A stretch of DNA of 15,131 nt from Oscillospiraceae bacterium. Lineage in GTDB: Bacteria; Bacillota; Clostridia; Oscillospirales; Oscillospiraceae. The number at the start of each line of letters is the position of its first letter. The first letter of the stretch is position 1. Where the stretch lies: positions 1 through 15,131 of the forward strand of contig JAEDJB010000036.1 of the NCBI GenBank assembly GCA_016296565.1, in the 5' to 3' direction. The notes beneath the pieces were generated by a model. That model worked only from the letters and a program-made list of their open reading frames with translations. It ran no database searches and had not been told where the DNA came from. Made by a program: the position numbers and the translations under genes. Positions 6,789 to 15,131 of the stretch are shown here, in pieces.

Positions 6789-7268
6789 TTACTCTGCAAG
6801 CTTTTGCAGGGTGTCGCCTGCGATCCGGTATACGGTCCAGTCGGACATGGGCTCCGCGCCCAGGGACAGGTAAAAGTCAATACTCGGCTTGTTCCAGTCC
6901 AGGCACCACCACTCCAGGCGGCCGCAGCCCCGCTCCACGGCGATGGCAGCCAGTTTCTTCAAAAGGGCCTTTCCATATCCCTGGCCCCGGTATTCCGGCT
7001 GCACATACAGATCCTCCAGGTAGATCCCGGCCCTTCCCAGGAAGGTGGAAAAATTATGGAAGAAGAGGGCAAAGCCGACCTCCTTCCGGCCTTCAAGGGC
7101 AAAGATGACTTCGGCCTTCTGCCGGTCAAAAATCCATTCCTCCAGGGTCTTTTCGTCGGCAACCACCTCGTCCAGCATCTTTTCGTAGTCTGCCAGTTCC
7201 CTGATAAAGCGCAGAATCAGAGGAACATCGCTTCTCTGAGCATATCGGAACGCAGCTTCTGCATCCAT
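6789..7268 (-). CDS. GNAT N-acetyltransferase, SSAT/thialysine-acetyltransferase-like (159 aa)
   Basis: Transfers an acetyl group from acetyl-CoA to an amine, probably a polyamine, diamine or lysine analogue, in the cytoplasm. The central block IYLEDLYVQPEYRGQGYG (82-99) holds strand beta-4, with Glu85, and the acetyl-CoA pyrophosphate loop R94-G-Q-G-Y-G99. CLDWNKPSIDFYLSLGAEP (122-140) contains the D-W-N and F-Y-x-x-L-G-A motifs, with the likely general acid Tyr133. The segment HNFSTFLGRAGIYLEDLYV closely follows the animal spermidine/spermine acetyltransferases (Y/F-S-T-W-x-G-R-x-I-Y-L-E-D), which points to that subgroup. The length is typical. An AGGAGGT ribosome binding site lies 7 bp before the ATG. 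It starts 33 bp after the stop of the M23 gene with no promoter visible between, so it is probably co-transcribed; a functional link to the peptidase is not obvious. Confidence 0.88.
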   Translation of the reverse strand: MDAEAAFRYAQRSDVPLILRFIRELADYEKMLDEVVADEKTLEEWIFDRQKAEVIFALEGRKEVGFALFFHNFSTFLGRAGIYLEDLYVQPEYRGQGYGKALLKKLAAIAVERGCGRLEWWCLDWNKPSIDFYLSLGAEPMSDWTVYRIAGDTLQKLAE

Positions 7269-7301
7269 TTGATTGACCTCCTAAGCGTTGGTATTGGAAT
7301 C

Positions 7302-9338
7302 TCAGGCGTAAATGGTCACCGTCCGGGTGGCGTCGTCCCAGCCCACGGTGCCGCCGGAGTGCTCCACGATAAACCGGATGGGGAGCATGGTCCGGTTGTT
7401 GATGATGGTGGGGGCCACGTCCATGGTGTAGTATGCGCCGTGGTTGTCCCAGGCGATGGTGCTGTCAATCTTCAGGTACAGGGTGTCCTCTCCTTTCGTC
7501 AGAGAGACGATCCGGTTGACGCCGTCCCAGCCCACAACGCCGTTCATGGCCTCGAACACCGCCCGGACGGGCAGCAGGGTGCGGTTGTTCCGGATGAGGG
7601 GCACGGTACCCTGGGGGTCGATGGGCTGGCTGACCCCGTTCACCGTCATCTGGGGGTTGCCGATCTGAAGGGTAATCGTCTTCTCCGCCGTCTGAGAGAA
7701 GTGGGCGTACAGGGTCTGGCTGGCCGTCAGATTCACCGTGGTGGAGCTGGTCACCCGGGTGCCGCCGGTGACGGCGGTGTACCAGCCGTCGAAGGTGTAA
7801 CCGGACAGGCTGGGGGCGGGCAGGTCGCCGTAGGTCCCGCCGTTGGTTACGGTCAGGGTTTTGAGGACCGCACCGTTTACATAAAGGTACACCGTGTACT
7901 GCTGGGCGGCCACGGGCTCATACCGGGCATACAGGGTGCGGGGGCTGGTGGCGGTGATGGTGGTGCCGTCGTACCGGGTGCCGCCGGTCTCCGAGGCGTA
8001 CCAGCCCGCGAAGGTGTAGCCCTCCTTGATGAAGCAATCTCTGATGTAGGTGGAACCGATTACAGTGGTCTGGGTGATGACCTCCCTGCCGTCCTTGTAG
8101 TAATGGATGGTCACCGCCTCGACCGTCTCCACGGGATTTGCCGTGTAGTGGGGATAGAGGGTGATATCGGCCGAGCCGTTGAAAACGGTGGTGGCGGTGA
8201 TCTGGGTGCCGCCGGAGGCAGCGGTGTACCAGCCCTCGAAGGTATAGCCTGTCTTGGAATAAGGGGTGGGCAGATCGCCGTAAGCCTGGCCCTGGGTGAC
8301 CGACTGGATCGCCACGGCGGAGCCATCCTCATTCAGCCGGAAGGTTGCGGAGAAGGTCTTGGCCGGAGCAGTGCCGGTGGTGGTGAAGGAGTAGATGCCG
8401 CCCTTTACCTCCACCCCGTTAAAGACGCCGAAGAACTGGTATTTATAGGTGGTGCCAGGGGTCAGGGTGACCTTCACCTCGCTGTTCATGTCATACCAGG
8501 AGTGATAGGTGGTGGTGCTGTTGGCCACATTAGAGACGCTCTCGGTGTACTTTTTTATCTGGGTTCCGCTGGCGTCGTAGAGAATCACACCCATCTTGGT
8601 AACCTTCACCCCGGTGGGCTTGGTGATCTGGTTCACCACCACCGCGTTGGTGTTGGTGACCTTCTGCTTGGCGGTGTAGGTGGAGTTGGTGGGCAGGGCG
8701 AACTTCACGTTGGGAACGGTGGTGCTGGCGTCGCCCAGGATGCCGGTGGAGTAGTCATAGGTGATGGTGCTGGTGTTGATGGGGTTGGAGGGCTTGCAGT
8801 AGGTACCGCTCATGGTGATGGTCCCGGCCATCTCAAAGTGCAGGTGGGCGCCGGTGGAGTTGCCGGTGCTGCCCATGGTGCCAATCTTTTGGCCCTGGGC
8901 CACGGTGGCGCCCTTGGTCACGCTGACTGCATTCAGGTGGGCGTACATGGAGTAGCCGCTGCCGTCGGAATGCTTGATGACCACGCCGTTGCCGTAGCCC
9001 CAGTTGCAGGTCTTGATGCCGCTGGAATTGGTGTAGGTGCCGCAGTTGGGGCTGCACCCCGCCTCAACGCAGGACTTGCCGCTGCTGGACAGGGCGCTGC
9101 TGTTGACGCAGCCGGTGTAAACATAGTACACGGTGCCGGCCTTGGTGGCCACCACATCGGCCCCCTTGGAGCCGCCGATGTCAATGGCGGTGTGGCTGGA
9201 GCTGTAGGACTGGGTGATTTTGGTGCTGGAGGGAACCGGCCAGCGGTAGGTTCCCGCCGCCAGCGCCCCAGGGATCAGGGCAGTCAGCAAAACCGCGGTC
9301 AGCAGCAGACTGGTGATGCGTTTCCATTGCTTTTTCAT
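7302..9338 (-). CDS. secreted M23 peptidase with InlB-type repeats and a C-terminal stalk domain (678 aa)
   Basis: A cell-surface peptidoglycan endopeptidase candidate. Residues 1-28 are a signal peptide (KKQWKR, hydrophobic core, cleavage near GALAA). The M23 domain spans about 31-190 with Zn ligands His49 and Asp53 (SSHTAIDIGG) and His167 of HLH (165-167), plus catalytic His134 (MYAHLN), so it looks active. A Cys-rich insert (Cys77, 90, 95, 99, 111) sits inside it. Residues about 210-325 look like a beta-sandwich of FN3 type. Three InlB B/Flg_new repeats follow, each with the G-Y-T-F-x-G-W-Y core (near 364-371, 440-447 and 513-520). The C-terminus (about 560-678) has two N-R-T-x-L-P-x-R units of the copper-amine-oxidase-N-like stalk domain common in clostridial surface proteins. 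No LPXTG or membrane anchor is seen. An AAGGGAG ribosome binding site precedes the ATG. It heads a likely operon with the GNAT gene. Confidence 0.9.
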   Translation of the reverse strand: MKKQWKRITSLLLTAVLLTALIPGALAAGTYRWPVPSSTKITQSYSSSHTAIDIGGSKGADVVATKAGTVYYVYTGCVNSSALSSSGKSCVEAGCSPNCGTYTNSSGIKTCNWGYGNGVVIKHSDGSGYSMYAHLNAVSVTKGATVAQGQKIGTMGSTGNSTGAHLHFEMAGTITMSGTYCKPSNPINTSTITYDYSTGILGDASTTVPNVKFALPTNSTYTAKQKVTNTNAVVVNQITKPTGVKVTKMGVILYDASGTQIKKYTESVSNVANSTTTYHSWYDMNSEVKVTLTPGTTYKYQFFGVFNGVEVKGGIYSFTTTGTAPAKTFSATFRLNEDGSAVAIQSVTQGQAYGDLPTPYSKTGYTFEGWYTAASGGTQITATTVFNGSADITLYPHYTANPVETVEAVTIHYYKDGREVITQTTVIGSTYIRDCFIKEGYTFAGWYASETGGTRYDGTTITATSPRTLYARYEPVAAQQYTVYLYVNGAVLKTLTVTNGGTYGDLPAPSLSGYTFDGWYTAVTGGTRVTSSTTVNLTASQTLYAHFSQTAEKTITLQIGNPQMTVNGVSQPIDPQGTVPLIRNNRTLLPVRAVFEAMNGVVGWDGVNRIVSLTKGEDTLYLKIDSTIAWDNHGAYYTMDVAPTIINNRTMLPIRFIVEHSGGTVGWDDATRTVTIYA

Positions 9339-9368
9339 GGGACATTCTCCCTTTCTCTCGTTTTTTTC

Positions 9369-9397
9369 AGCATACTAAACCCCCGGAGGAATTGCAA
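9369..9397 (-). promoter_or_regulatory. sigma-A promoter of the M23 peptidase gene
   Basis: On the minus strand, -35 TTGCAA (9397-9392), a 17-bp spacer and -10 TATGCT (9374-9369). It gives a short leader of about 25-30 nt before the ATG at 9338. Confidence 0.55.
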
Positions 9398-9446
9398 CCG
9401 TTTTTTACCATGCAAACCCGGGAGAAAAGATACCCAAACGCTCCCC

Positions 9447-9475
9447 TTGTGTTTTCCGGCGGCCCTTGCTATAAT
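9447..9475 (+). promoter_or_regulatory. sigma-A extended -10 promoter of the 3-hydroxyacyl-CoA dehydrogenase gene
   Basis: -35 TTGTGT (9447-9452), a 17-bp spacer and a perfect -10 TATAAT (9470-9475) with the extended TG at 9467-9468. The start codon follows about 40 bp later. Confidence 0.75.
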
Positions 9476-9516
9476 GATACCCTTCCATAAAACGTCAACA
9501 AACAGGAGGCAGAATC

Positions 9517-10455
9517 ATGCAGCACACTGATATTCGCCGCCCGGTGGTGGCCGGGGCGGGGACCATGGGGGTCACCCTGGCTCGGATCTTCGCCCAGAGC
9601 GGCCGCACCGTTACCCTCTGGAACCGGCGGCAGGTCTCCCTGGACAAGGCCAAAGACCGCATCCGGGCCGACCTTGCCGTGCTGGCGGACCAGGGCCGCC
9701 TGACCGAGGACCCGGAGGTGATCGCCGGGCGCATCCAATACGCCACGGACTTTGCCGTCTATGACACGGCGGACTTCGTGGTGGAAAACATCGCCGAGGA
9801 CCTGGCGGTGAAGCAGGACTTCTTCCGCCAGGTGTGCCTGCGGGTATCCCCGGAGACGGTGCTGACCACCAACACCTCCGGCCTGCGGGTGACGGACATT
9901 GCCCGGGCAGTGACCAACCCCGCCCGGTTCTGCGGGATGCACTGGTGGAATCCCCCGGACCTGATCCCCCTGGTGGAGATCACCAAAGGGGACGAAACCG
10001 GCCAGGAAGCCGCCCAGCTGGTCTATGACCTGGCGGCAGAATTGGGAAAAAAGCCGGTGATTGTGAAAAAGGACATTCTGGGTATCATCGGCAACCGGCT
10101 GCAATACGCGGTGCTCCGGGAGGCCTTGCACATCCTGGAGCTGGGAGCCGCCGGACCGGAGGAAATTGACGCGGCTATGAAGTACGGCCCCGGCTTCCGC
10201 TACTCCATCCTGGGCCCCCTGGAGACCGTGGACCTGGGCGGGCTGGACATTTTCCGCTCGGTGAGCAACTACCTCTTCCAGGACCTGGGAGCCGAAACCG
10301 TAAGCCCCCTGCTCAACCAGCTGGCCGACCAGGGCCGCTTCGGGGTCAAGACCGGGGCGGGCTTCTACGACTACCAGCCCGGCCAGGGGGAAGCCAAGCT
10401 CCGCTGGCGCAACGATCTGTTCCAGAAGCAGTGGGACCTTCTGAAGGACGAGTAA
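9517..10455 (+). CDS. 3-hydroxyacyl-CoA dehydrogenase family protein (312 aa)
   Basis: An NAD(P)-dependent oxidoreductase that interconverts 3-hydroxyacyl and 3-oxoacyl substrates. The Rossmann loop V-A-G-A-G-T-M-G is at 11-18. Catalytic residues of the family are in place: Ser121 (TNTSGL), His142 and Glu154 (GMHWWNPPDLIPLVE) and Asn193 (GNRLQYA). The C-terminal helical domain holds the usual G-x-x-R-F-G-V-K-T-G-A-G-F-Y-D-Y ending (273-286). The length is close to Hbd (about 282 aa) plus a short tail. Where butyrate-pathway Hbd proteins read H-F-F-N-P, this one reads H-W-W-N-P-P. That is nearer to the branch of the family acting on other 3-hydroxy acids, so I do not call it hbd. Start: AGGAGG seven bases before the ATG. 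It stands alone with its own promoter and terminator and has no crotonase or thiolase beside it. The substrate is open. Confidence 0.88.
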   Translation: MQHTDIRRPVVAGAGTMGVTLARIFAQSGRTVTLWNRRQVSLDKAKDRIRADLAVLADQGRLTEDPEVIAGRIQYATDFAVYDTADFVVENIAEDLAVKQDFFRQVCLRVSPETVLTTNTSGLRVTDIARAVTNPARFCGMHWWNPPDLIPLVEITKGDETGQEAAQLVYDLAAELGKKPVIVKKDILGIIGNRLQYAVLREALHILELGAAGPEEIDAAMKYGPGFRYSILGPLETVDLGGLDIFRSVSNYLFQDLGAETVSPLLNQLADQGRFGVKTGAGFYDYQPGQGEAKLRWRNDLFQKQWDLLKDE

Positions 10456-10467
10456 ATTTCTCCTGCA

Positions 10468-10499
10468 AAATCCTCCCTTTTCCAAGGGAGGATTTTTTT
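10468..10499 (+). terminator. rho-independent terminator of the dehydrogenase gene
   Basis: A perfect 12-bp stem (AAATCCTCCCTT with AAGGGAGGATTT) around a 4-nt TTCC loop, running into seven T. It begins 13 nt after the stop codon. Confidence 0.93.
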
Positions 10500-10566
10500 A
10501 CTCCCCCTGGAATTTTCGTGTTCTTTTAGCAATTTTAACAAACTTCCACTTTTTCACTCCAACCCC

Positions 10567-10594
10567 TTGCGTTTATTTGCACAATTAGTATAAT
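10567..10594 (+). promoter_or_regulatory. sigma-A promoter of ppdK
   Basis: -35 TTGCGT (10567-10572), a 16-bp spacer and a perfect -10 TATAAT (10589-10594). It leaves a leader of about 100 nt, GC-richer than the promoter, which contains a small stem GGACC/GGTCC (10648-10652 with 10664-10668). No known riboswitch class was recognised in it. Confidence 0.7.
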
Positions 10595-10702
10595 AAACCC
10601 AGAAAAAGAGCCGGGAATCAAATCTTGCTGGCCGCAGGTGGGGAACAGGACCGATGGAAGGATGGTCCGGCCCCGTGTGCGCCGCCAAAAGGATGTGTTT
10701 TT

Positions 10703-13333
<2,631 letters not shown>

Positions 13334-13672
13334 GCAAGGTTCCCCCACGAAAAACCTCCGCTTGATGGCAGGCATGCATGAAACAGGGTTAGTCAAATAA
13401 CGCGAAATAGGCATCTGCCAGACAGGGCTGTCCACGAAACGAAAAAGCACACCATATTCAGCTTCAAAGGCTGGGTATGGCGTGCTTTTTCTATCTATTT
13501 GTGTTCCCTTTTCCATGCGGCTGACAAGGCCTCGCTTTGCACGTTGGTTAATTGGGCTTTGCATGTACTTGGACAGGTTCAAAACATCAATGATATTGAC
13601 AAACTGCTCCTTGGTAATGGCATCGTAGTCTAAGTCGTGCGGAGCGATAAACTGCTGCAATGAAGTGAACTC
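13334..13672 (-). pseudogene. unrecognised coding-like remnant without a stop of its own
   Basis: A minus-strand frame is open from just after a TAG at 13675 to the ppdK end and then runs on antisense to ppdK. From a TTG at 13660 it reads like real protein: APHDLDYDAITKEQF, then NIIDVLNLSKYMQSP and INQRAKRGLVSRMEKG. The later part (about 13440-13340) is less convincing, because a hairpin overlaps it. There is no ATG with a ribosome binding site at the 5' end and no stop before ppdK. It therefore looks like a fragment left by an insertion or deletion next to ppdK, not a working gene. I do not know the family. It could also be a non-coding repeated element that happens to be open. Confidence 0.3.
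13442..13493. terminator. long imperfect hairpin, probable terminator downstream of ppdK
   Basis: AAAAAGCACACCATA (13442-13456) pairs with TATGGCGTGCTTTTT (13476-13490) over 15 bp with one A-C mismatch. An inner CAGC/GCTG stem (13459-13462 with 13470-13473) extends it. T-runs at one end and A-runs at the other make it usable on either strand. It lies 108 nt past the ppdK stop, further than usual, and is the first terminator-like structure after that gene. Confidence 0.7.
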
Positions 13673-13775
13673 CTACATCACCCGGGAGGGCGTGACCATG
13701 ACATAAGTAGTGGAGCTGTTGTCCGATGTGCTGGGCTATGATTGGGTCTGGCAGAAACGCCGGGATGTGAGGTAA
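13659..13775 (+). pseudogene. coding remnant with an internal stop, family not recognised
   Basis: One plus-strand frame reads NEVNSYITREGVTMT, then TAA at 13704-13706, then VVELLSDVLGYDWVWQKRRDVR and TAA at 13773-13775. The residue composition and the clean end look like the C-terminus of a real protein broken by a nonsense change, but I cannot name it. It has no start region and overlaps the beginning of the minus-strand remnant by a few bases. It may mark the edge of an acquired segment. Confidence 0.25.
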
Positions 13776-13812
13776 TATGACTCGCTTTTGTCTCAAGATA
13801 ACATAAAATAAT

Positions 13813-13829
13813 TAACGATAAACATTAAA
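13813..13829 (+). repeat. operator-like repeat, copy 1 (upstream of the -35)
   Basis: TAACGATAAACATTAAA, identical at 16 of 17 positions to the copy at 13872-13888. It ends six bases before the -35 box of the DUF2975 promoter. Its inner dyad TAACG-N5-CATTA is imperfect. Confidence 0.7.
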
Positions 13830-13835
13830 AACCTC

Positions 13836-13864
13836 TTGACAAAGCGTATGTATCGATATATACT
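13836..13864 (+). promoter_or_regulatory. near-consensus sigma-A promoter of the DUF2975-HTH operon
   Basis: -35 TTGACA (13836-13841, perfect), a 17-bp spacer and -10 TATACT (13859-13864). It is flanked on both sides by the 17-bp repeat. A promoter this strong next to paired operator-like sites suggests tight repression, probably by the small Cro/CI-type protein encoded in the same operon. Confidence 0.85.
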
Positions 13865-13871
13865 GCAAACA

Positions 13872-13888
13872 TAACGATAAACGTTAAA
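13872..13888 (+). repeat. operator-like repeat, copy 2 (at the transcription start)
   Basis: TAACGATAAACGTTAAA. It contains a perfect dyad TAACG-ATAAA-CGTTA and begins 8 bp after the -10 box, so a bound protein would block transcription initiation. Its centre is 59 bp from copy 1. Confidence 0.72.
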
Positions 13889-13918
13889 TAATTTATGTTT
13901 TGCGTAGGAGGCGTTCTT

Positions 13919-14680
13919 ATGAATTCTAAAACTCTTTCAAACTTCCACAAGTTCGGTAAAGTGGGCAAGATTGCAATGACCGTCTTAATGGTCATTGCAA
14001 TCTTAGCGGCTGCGGCGAGCTGCGTAGCTACAATTTTTGTGGCTACACTTCCAAAGGACGCATTAACTGTTCGTGTTACCAATCATGCTGAATTCAGGAT
14101 GAATGAAAAGAATTTCGATTTTCTTTGGTACATTCTTGCAGACAGTTTTTCTTATACGGGAGACACAAGTCCCGAGGAAATATTAAGCGATAAGGGTGAT
14201 ATAATCACTCCACCCGAAAATCAGGACTTTAATACAGAACTGTCATTTTTCGACCAGTCATATGCTTCCGCTAAAATCTATTCCGACGGAAATACAAAGG
14301 TAATGGAAGCTACATCATCGCCCGCCGAGTATTGCTCCACAGATTTGGTGTCAGTTCTTATAGTCCTCACCTTGGTGGTTGCTTCTGCTGCCGCAGCTCT
14401 GTTTATGCTGAAAAGACTGTTTGCGGTGCTTGCAAAGTGTGAATCTCCGTTCTGCGAAGAACTTGTGAAAAAGATGAGAGCATTCGGTTTTTCTCTTCTT
14501 CCTGTTGCGCTGTTTGCCACCATTGGTGAAACGCTGTCTACCGCTTTCCTGTCTGCCGGAAGAGACACCGGAATCAGCATTCAGTGGGGTGTCTTAATTG
14601 CTTTCGCCGTAACAATGTGTTTGGTGACTGTATTCAAGTATGGGGTTCAGCTCCAGAAAGAATCGGATGAAACGCTGTAA
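13919..14680 (+). CDS. DUF2975 family membrane protein, YoaS-like (253 aa)
   Basis: An integral membrane protein of unknown function. Four hydrophobic helices are visible: about residues 17-43, 143-165, 190-213 and 222-242. A roughly 100-residue polar loop lies between the first and second. After helix 2, the block C-E-S-P-F-C-E-E-L-V-K-K-M-R-A-F-G-F (174-191) is the F-x-x-E/C-x-P-F-x-x-E-x-x-x-x-[LM]-R pattern I associate with DUF2975. The start is the ATG at 13919, six bases after TAGGAGGC; an upstream ATG at 13895 lacks a ribosome binding site. The gene is clearly AT-richer than ppdK and the TCA genes. It is followed after 11 bp by an HTH regulator, the same order as YoaS/YozG in Bacillus. 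In such pairs the regulator is usually assumed to control the membrane protein. A perfect inverted repeat lies within codons 17-29. Confidence 0.82.
   Translation: MNSKTLSNFHKFGKVGKIAMTVLMVIAILAAAASCVATIFVATLPKDALTVRVTNHAEFRMNEKNFDFLWYILADSFSYTGDTSPEEILSDKGDIITPPENQDFNTELSFFDQSYASAKIYSDGNTKVMEATSSPAEYCSTDLVSVLIVLTLVVASAAAALFMLKRLFAVLAKCESPFCEELVKKMRAFGFSLLPVALFATIGETLSTAFLSAGRDTGISIQWGVLIAFAVTMCLVTVFKYGVQLQKESDETL
13967..14004 (+). repeat. perfect 15-bp inverted repeat inside the DUF2975 gene
   Basis: AAGATTGCAATGACC (13967-13981), an 8-base loop, then its exact complement GGTCATTGCAATCTT (13990-14004). It begins 48 nt after the start codon and encodes the first half of the first membrane helix. 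In the mRNA it would form a stable stem near the ribosome entry region. Confidence 0.85.
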
Positions 14681-14691
14681 GGGGGCGGACA

Positions 14692-14910
14692 ATGGGACAT
14701 ATTGTTTTAAGGCTGGACCGCGTAATGGCGGACCGGAAAATGAGCCTGAATGAGTTATCAGAGAAAGTCGGCGTTGCAAATGTGAATCTTTCCAAGATGA
14801 AGAATGGGCATATCAGTGCCATCCGATTTTCTACACTAGCTGCGATATGTGATGTCCTGCAATGTCAACCGGGTGACATATTGGAATACAGCCCTGAAGA
14901 AAAAAATTAA
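14692..14910 (+). CDS. small Cro/CI-type HTH regulator, YozG-like (72 aa)
   Basis: A DNA-binding protein that is almost entirely one five-helix HTH_XRE domain. The MSLNELSEKVGVANVNLSKMK stretch (about 17-37) holds helices 2 and 3, with N-L-S-K-M-K at the recognition helix. This is followed by S-T-L-A-A-I-C-D-V-L-Q-C-Q-P-G-D-I-L-E-Y, the classic ending of the HTH_26/YozG group. The C-terminus is just a short acidic tail, so there is no sensor domain; any signal would have to come through a partner, such as the co-encoded DUF2975 membrane protein. Start: the ATG at 14692 behind AAGGGGGCGG. It lies 11 bp after the DUF2975 stop and shares its promoter. The paired repeats around that promoter are the obvious candidate binding sites, by inference only. 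Confidence 0.9.
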   Translation: MGHIVLRLDRVMADRKMSLNELSEKVGVANVNLSKMKNGHISAIRFSTLAAICDVLQCQPGDILEYSPEEKN

Positions 14911-15131
14911 CGAAATGAGAGGGCAGAAAACATTTCCAATCAGGATATTATCTTTAACGCATATCGTCTATACTTAATAATCTCGTAAAAGACCCCTGCA
15001 TATTTTTTGACGACTTTCTTACGGATAACTCTGAAGTGGTCGATTACTCCAGTGCTAATGGCGCATTTCTATACGGAGCAAGCTCATATGTGCGCTCTGC
15101 GCGGCGAACAGCCCGGACACCTGAATGTCCG
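14911..15131. other. AT-rich right edge without a supportable gene
   Basis: No frame here has a start, a ribosome binding site and protein-like sequence. On the minus strand a 24-codon open stretch enters from the right edge and ends at a TAG at 15056-15058, which could be the tail of a gene outside the window but is too short to call. TAACG-CATAT-CGTCT (14955-14969) resembles the repeats upstream of the DUF2975 gene in one full half-site and most of the other, next to a TATACT (14969-14974). No terminator follows the HTH gene within this stretch. Confidence 0.5.

Noticed and set aside
6768..9530. 920-codon plus-strand open frame across the GNAT and M23 genes
   Set aside because: Antisense shadow rich in Gly, Val, His and Ala that crosses a terminator, an operon gap and a promoter region. 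It has no family resemblance and no ribosome binding site.
9469..10485. 338-codon open frame antisense to the dehydrogenase
   Set aside because: It reads through the terminator and promoter of the real gene, and its translation resembles no protein.
10601..10702. possible riboswitch in the ppdK leader
   Set aside because: Only one 5-bp stem is visible, with no match to a riboswitch core I know and no terminator or anti-terminator pair.
13587..13796. 69-codon minus-strand open frame in the post-ppdK spacer
   Set aside because: No ribosome binding site, odd composition, and it overlaps the more protein-like remnant in another frame.
15114..15131. CGGACA/TGTCCG 6-bp inverted repeat at the right edge
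   Set aside because: Short arms, no U-run visible and the sequence is cut by the window end. Not enough to call a terminator or attachment site.

Overview
The window looks like chromosome from a high-GC, spore-forming anaerobic Firmicute, most likely an Oscillospiraceae-type gut clostridium (Flavonifractor/Lawsonibacter/Pseudoflavonifractor-like). This is inferred from a YqfC-type sporulation gene at the left edge, a eukaryote-like type II isocitrate dehydrogenase, a YbhJ-type aconitase, a PPi-linked pyruvate phosphate dikinase, strong AGGAGG-type ribosome binding sites and GC-rich third codon positions. No rRNA, tRNA, CRISPR array or intact transposase was seen.

Layout, left to right. (1) 1-185, minus: start of yqfC, running off the window, preceded by two tandem terminators (224-285) that close the operon to its right. 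(2) 299-1182, minus: a two-gene operon of unrecognised membrane proteins with its own promoter at 1222-1251. (3) 1428-6704: a carbon-metabolism locus. Citrate synthase (minus) and aconitase plus isocitrate dehydrogenase (plus) diverge from a roughly 300-bp region holding two opposed promoters that share the -35 hexamer TTGCAT. Together the three enzymes convert oxaloacetate and acetyl-CoA to 2-oxoglutarate, the oxidative half of the TCA cycle that feeds glutamate synthesis in anaerobes. (4) 6789-9338, minus: a secreted multidomain M23 peptidase followed after 33 bp by an SSAT-like GNAT acetyltransferase. A strong, probably bidirectional terminator separates them from icd. (5) 9517-10455, plus: a stand-alone 3-hydroxyacyl-CoA dehydrogenase-family gene with its own promoter and terminator. 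(6) 10703-13333, plus: ppdK, which interconverts PEP and pyruvate and so sits at the same metabolic node as the citrate synthase branch.

(7) From about 13,334 to the right end the character changes. There is a roughly 585-bp stretch with coding remnants on both strands and a long imperfect hairpin. After it comes an AT-richer two-gene module: a four-helix DUF2975 membrane protein and a small YozG-like Cro/CI regulator. This pairing is known (YoaS/YozG in Bacillus), but its function is not established. Its promoter is near consensus (TTGACA-17-TATACT) and is bracketed by two copies of a 17-bp operator-like repeat. A perfect 15-bp inverted repeat lies just inside the first gene. This module is the most likely acquired part of the window and the best candidate for unusual regulation. 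The last 220 bp hold no supportable gene.
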